Shown in pieces: positions 59,871-64,000 of a stretch of DNA of 64,000 nt. Position numbers and translations under genes: made by a program. Numbering within the stretch: position 1 is the stretch's first letter; each line of letters starts with the position of its first letter. The DNA comes from Xestospongia muta (Eukaryota > Porifera > Demospongiae > Haplosclerida > Petrosiidae): assembly GCA_963693285.1 (NCBI GenBank), contig OY848919.1, positions 7,311,461 through 7,375,460 on the forward strand, given 5' to 3'. Below the pieces are notes generated by a model that was not told the DNA's origin, did no database searches, and worked only from the letters and a program-made list of their open reading frames with translations.

Positions 59871-59875
59871 TAGAC

Positions 59876-61487
59876 CTTCAACAACATGAAAATATTTTGA
59901 TGTGTTTAAGATTGAGTTTCTGCAAACACTGTATGTTGTAGCAACATGCTTATGTATAGGGTCATCAAGAAAAGAACAATGATGGGAGTGCACTTCTCGA
60001 TTTCGCAACTGAAAATCAATGGCACTAAAGTACAAAATGATATACATTAAATCTTAATAAATAAATGTAATACTAACTTTTGTTTGTATGTCATTGGAGG
60101 TAGCCATACAGTGCCTACAAATACGAAGTGCACCAGAAGGTGCCTTGAAACCCCCAAGACAATGAAATAAGAGATTGTCTCCAGAAGACAAAGTTATTGT
60201 GCCTTTAAAATTTTTTCTTAGGCCATCTTTTTCAATAACAACAACATTCTAAAAAGGGTATAGTAATATTCATACAGAATAAATACATACTTCTTCTAGT
60301 GTTTTCATTTCTTCCATAAAGGTTCTAAAATACCATATTTGGATATAAAAGATGATTTGGTAATTGCTAGAAGTTGAATGGATTCTAATTGAGAGTGTAC
60401 ATAAGGACTGAGATTACCAAGTAGATAGTAAAATAGTCCTAAATTGATAAAGTAGTATTAGAAACACACGCACTGAAATACCAAGTTTATGAAGTTTCAC
60501 TTTGGTGCCCAAAAGATTACAAACTTTGTCATCATAATAGAGGAGAATTTGCAATGATGTTGGATCAACAGAGTATAATGGATGATGTGAGAAATCAGAA
60601 TCATCACAGTAATCACAAAGTAGTCTGTCACTTCTGGAATGTCCTCTTATAACCTACCAAAAAAATTACTAATGATATACAGTATGTAATTGCATGTAAC
60701 TTACCTCATCAAAAACTAGTGATCTTTTGAGAAAAATTTGCAGTGATTTTAAAAAGGGCACATAGTAGAAGTTTTCATCAGAAGTCTTTAAATATGGTCT
60801 AGGTATTTGATGAGTAAGAGCCAGTTTCTGACCTAGTTTTACTGCAACAGGTGTCTACAAAATTAATTTACTGTATGCTAGTAAAAGAGACGTTATACTT
60901 ACCAAAAGATTAAAATGCTCTTTGTAAAACTTTTCTTGTAGAAATTTGGTATTCAGATTGTGAAAAGGATTGTGATACTTAAAAACGCTATCCAATTTCT
61001 CTCTTTTATTGAAGATCAAGGAGATAAGAAAAGTTTCACAAACAGCACTTGATGGTCTAGTGGATGACTTTACTTCAATTTTTCAGTACACAGTTGATAA
61101 AATAAAGGATGACGTTTCTTTGTGTCTGAAAGCAAATAGATTGGTATTGTCCAATTTAGATGGCATGCTTCATGTACTGCAATTGTGAACTACATGATGG
61201 CAGTTCATCAACGGTGGTACTATCTACTTCAGAGTCCTCGTCAGCAGCATATTCAGCAGTCATACCGTCTTCATTCGTCACAGTAACATTCATTTCCAAA
61301 TTTCACGATGCTTTCTATAGACGTGTTTGGTCGAACGAGTAGAAGTTGTAGTAAGTTCTGGAGCATTTTTCAATTCTACAACAAATAAAGAAGCATGGGC
61401 ATGTGCGGCTGCCGTGTGTCTTACTCCTTTTAGAGAAGGAGAAGCAATTTTGTAGCAAACCCAGCAAACTGTCTTTTCCATAACCAC
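59876..61487 (-). pseudogene. Transposon-associated multi-exon gene relic (right copy)
   Basis: This is the better-preserved copy of the relic at 1-1300. Its start region on the minus strand (61290-61487) reads EKTVCWVCYKIASPSLKG, followed by an acidic stretch (EDGMTAEYAADEDSEVDSTT). Below the inverted block come FLQEKFYKEHFNLL, an intron, TPVAVKLGQKLALTHQIP (the exon deleted in the left copy), RSLVFDE, an intron, RGHSRSDRLLCDYCDDSD, YYLLGNLSPYLHSQLE, a shared one-base loss before FMEEM, the ICRHCMATSNDIQ exon (60078-60248), LRNREVHSHHCSFLDDP and SKYFHVVEG, where it is cut off at about 59876. Function unknown. Confidence 0.72.
60987..61164 (+). other. Inverted 178-bp coding block (right copy)
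   Basis: Same inversion as at 1003-1180, with the same ends. Confidence 0.55.
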
Positions 61488-62249
61488 GATAACTCTAATT
61501 AATGCACACTGGCCCGCCTCTCGTAATTAAGGCACGATAATGGTTATCATACCTTGGGAAGTTAACCATTTCACGTATAATCAAATTATTAACATTTCAT
61601 TTCCTGTGGGTGGCCAATTTATGTCGTTATGCACGTTTTGCTCGAGGTGACCTTTACTCAGTTTTTCTGTCTTCTGGAGTGGTACGTGCACTAGTTTGAA
61701 CAGTTCTATTGTTGTGCAAGGGTGTCTTGCTTTTGTTAATAATTTGAAGCGCGTGTGTACAAGTTTTGACGAGAAGAAGAAGGTTCGTTAAACCTATTTG
61801 TTATGCGGTCATTGTACCACGGTTAGTAGTGTTATGGGGAGCTATATTACTCTATTTTGGATAGGTCTGTTGTTGTGAAAGTGTTTCCTGATCTCCTATG
61901 AGATTTTGATATGTGTATTTACAAGTTTTACGGCGAGAAGAACGTTTGTCGTATGCGTAGTAATTGCTTGAAGTCTGTGGCTCGAAACGATAGAGGTGTA
62001 TCTGGGTAAGTAGTATAATGTGTGTATATCATAATCATAATAATTGTTGTTATTGTTGGTTTGATAGTAAAGCCTGAGTGCATAAGTAGTGAATAGTAAT
62101 TAGTATATAATTAATTATAATTATTAATATTATATTATAAGTAGTGAATATAAATAGTACTTGATATTAGACAGTAAGTATGAGATTTTAGAGAGAGATA
62201 GCTAAGTGATGTAAATGATTTGAAAGATTGATGATTACAATAATGACTA

Positions 62250-63736
62250 AGAGGTGTGGTGTGATAGATTTCAAAACATGAGTGTAAATGTAACAGTGTT
62301 TTACATTGTTTACATTGATATTGTGTTTGTGATCCCTTTTTTTTCTAGATCAGCACACTTCACATTGTGGACGACCTCCATGTGGTGTGTCACTTGGTAT
62401 TGGTTCTGGAAACGGCCTTTCAGTTAGGAGAAGAGGTCGTAAATCTACAGACATGAAATGCTGCGAGACGTGACTTTGAAAGCCATCTAACAGACTTTTA
62501 CCAACCTCAGTTCGAATTCTAGTTGGGTAAAATGCCCTTTCCCACCATTTCACCCTCCTATGTGCAAAGCCATAGTATAGTACGAGCTGATCTGATTTAT
62601 CCACACCTCCCACATACTGGTTGTAGTCTTCAACAACCTTTGGCTTTTTGATGACCTCTGTCCCATCCACAGAATGCTTCGTTTGTCTCTTCTATGAAGT
62701 GACACTGTCATCATGAAAAGTAGAAAGCACACATACTTCCTGGTTGTCTTTCCACTTCAGACACAGCATTGCATCGTCGTCTATTCGCTCTGAGTAGATC
62801 TCTCCTTTTGTGAGCTTTTGAGTTTGGAATGAATGAGTTATCCCATGTCTATTAGGGTTAAGAATTCCACAAGCTTTAAATCCAAGTTGGATCAAGTCGG
62901 TAAAAAGAGATAGTGATGTGTAAAAGTTGTCAACATAGATGGTATGTTCATTTCCAACCAAGTCTTGGACTAGCTCTAGTACTACTTGGTGACCTAATCC
63001 TTTCCCAGAAGTGCTGCTAGTATCTTTTCCTGTATATAATTTCCAATTATATACATAGCCATTTCTAGCATCTGCCAGTACCCAGGTTTTCATGCCCCAT
63101 TTAGTTGGCTTTTTCGGCATGTATTGAATCCATGACAGTCTTCCCTTGAAACTTATCATAGATTCATCGATTGACAAGTTATGTGATGGCTTATAGTTTT
63201 TTTGAAGTTGGTTAGTAGTACATCAAGAAATGGCCTGATTTTGTAAAGTCTATCGTAGCTTGAACTGTCACGAGAACGTCTATTTTCTGAATCGTTGAGA
63301 TGAAGAAACTTTGTTAGAAGTTCAAATCGACGTCCAGACATAATAAATGAGAAGTTGGCATTGGCTAACGGCCACTTCTGACTCCAGTAACTTCTAAAAG
63401 AAAACAAAATTACCTAATATAATCTGTTTTATACCTGATAGTTGGGTATCCAACAATTCCCATAGCAATGATAATAGAGAGTAAAGCATCCACCTCCTTT
63501 AGTGTTATAGACTGTCTTATCCAATCATGGACTCTAGCTTTAGGATGGCTGTCTATAAAATCATGTTTTTGTATATACTGATCAGCAAATCTAGTAGTCT
63601 CTGTCCATATATTTTCCTTGATTTCCTTGCTAAAAAGAAGGTTGAAAAAATCAACTGGAGATTTGCCCATCATATCTGAGCTGTTGTGTGGTAGAGATGT
63701 GACAGAGTGTCCTAGTGGAAATTTCATATTAGTCAA
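62250..63736 (-). pseudogene. piggyBac transposase relic (right copy)
   Basis: ATG at 63736. Exon 1 is 63435-63736, then a 41-nt GT-AG intron (63394-63434). Motifs: WSQKWPLANANFSFIMSGRR, SIDESMISFKGRLSW, QYMPKKPTKWGMKTWVLAD, HTIYVDNFYTSLSLF, YNQYVGGVDKSDQLVLYYGF, and a terminal zinc region (CEVC, then after a slip QYQCKQCKTLLHLHSCFEIY). The catalytic Asp motifs are intact here, and the stop seen in the left copy is absent. Breaks: a 7-T run near 63197 (11 in the left copy) causing a frameshift, TGA after DSVTS near 62695, a private ~69-bp deletion near 62529, and the shared terminal slip. Confidence 0.88.
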
Positions 63737-64000
63737 TGTTTACTAATAGCACAATAATTTTCAATTTATGTATCATTTTATGAGGATGTCTACTTATACA
63801 GAACATGCTATGTATATATTTACTTTGTTAGTAATAAAATTTCATCTTATTACATGTATGTACCAAAAAGTGAAGTAAGTGTATTCCAAATCTACCTACA
63901 TTGATCACTGGTAGAATTTTGTAGTGGTCCACCACTAAGGGGAAGAGAAGGTAGGCTAGAGCCAGTGCTGGAGTTGGGAGTGAGCTGGTTGGTCAAGAAC

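Larger units (their letters stand above)
59909..64000. repeat. Right copy of the direct segmental duplication
   Basis: Collinear with 1-4650 and running off the end of the window. It lacks the 620-bp block of the left copy and about 69 bp of the piggyBac gene, but keeps sequence the left copy has lost. Whether the DNA transposon at 4657 also follows this copy cannot be seen, because the window ends at the matching position (GGTCAAGAAC). Confidence 0.93.

Overview
This is a window of eukaryotic nuclear DNA from an animal. It is AT-rich, has genes split by very short GT-AG introns (41-56 nt inside transposons), and is packed with DNA transposons and Ty3/gypsy retroelements. Host content is dominated by one multi-exon ankyrin-ROC GTPase gene. 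The mix (short introns, an ankyrin/ROC/death-fold protein, piggyBac and Tigger debris, GA microsatellites) points to an early-branching animal. A demosponge such as Amphimedon is my best guess, but that is inference and I could not run a search.

Layout. Positions 1-4650 and 59909-64000 are two direct copies of one segment about 59 kb apart. Each holds the remains of a minus-strand transposon-associated gene and a minus-strand piggyBac transposase. The copies share old frameshifts and also carry private deletions, and one short block is inverted between them. Positions 4657-7740 are a DNA transposon with long, internally repetitive inverted ends, an integrase-type (DDE) transposase on the minus strand and a second ORF on the plus strand. 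Positions 7741-12440 hold a Ty3/gypsy element that has lost its 5' LTR. Positions 12600-24960 are a graveyard: a LINE tail, an IS630/Tc1-like transposase, two Tigger/pogo elements, a hAT tail, piggyBac scraps and a PB1-like exon. Positions 24963-29900 are a second gypsy element with both LTRs, inserted in a piggyBac relic. Positions 30077-31631 are a DNA transposon with 33-bp inverted ends. Positions 32-39.8 kb are mostly non-coding, with two tyrosine-motif-rich open frames.

The main host gene lies on the minus strand from 50240 down to 39801. Sixteen phase-compatible exons give a continuous frame of about 1126 codons: an N-terminal ankyrin array with one repeat per exon, one 2058-nt exon with a ROC (Ras-of-complex) GTPase and COR-like region, a run of small duplicated linker exons, and a last exon that looks like a helical death-fold (CARD-like) domain. 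The architecture suggests an intracellular GTP-regulated sensor or adaptor. From 51 to 59 kb there is another LINE scrap, a short inverted-repeat element, a lone CMGC-kinase-like exon whose polypyrimidine tract is a CT microsatellite, a tandem duplication of that locus, and a 200-bp assembly gap flanked by GA repeats.

Both gypsy elements place integrase upstream of reverse transcriptase (protease-integrase-RT-RNase H), the unusual Gmr1-type order. This is the clearest unusual retroelement feature; the ankyrin-ROC-CARD-like gene is the most interesting host locus.
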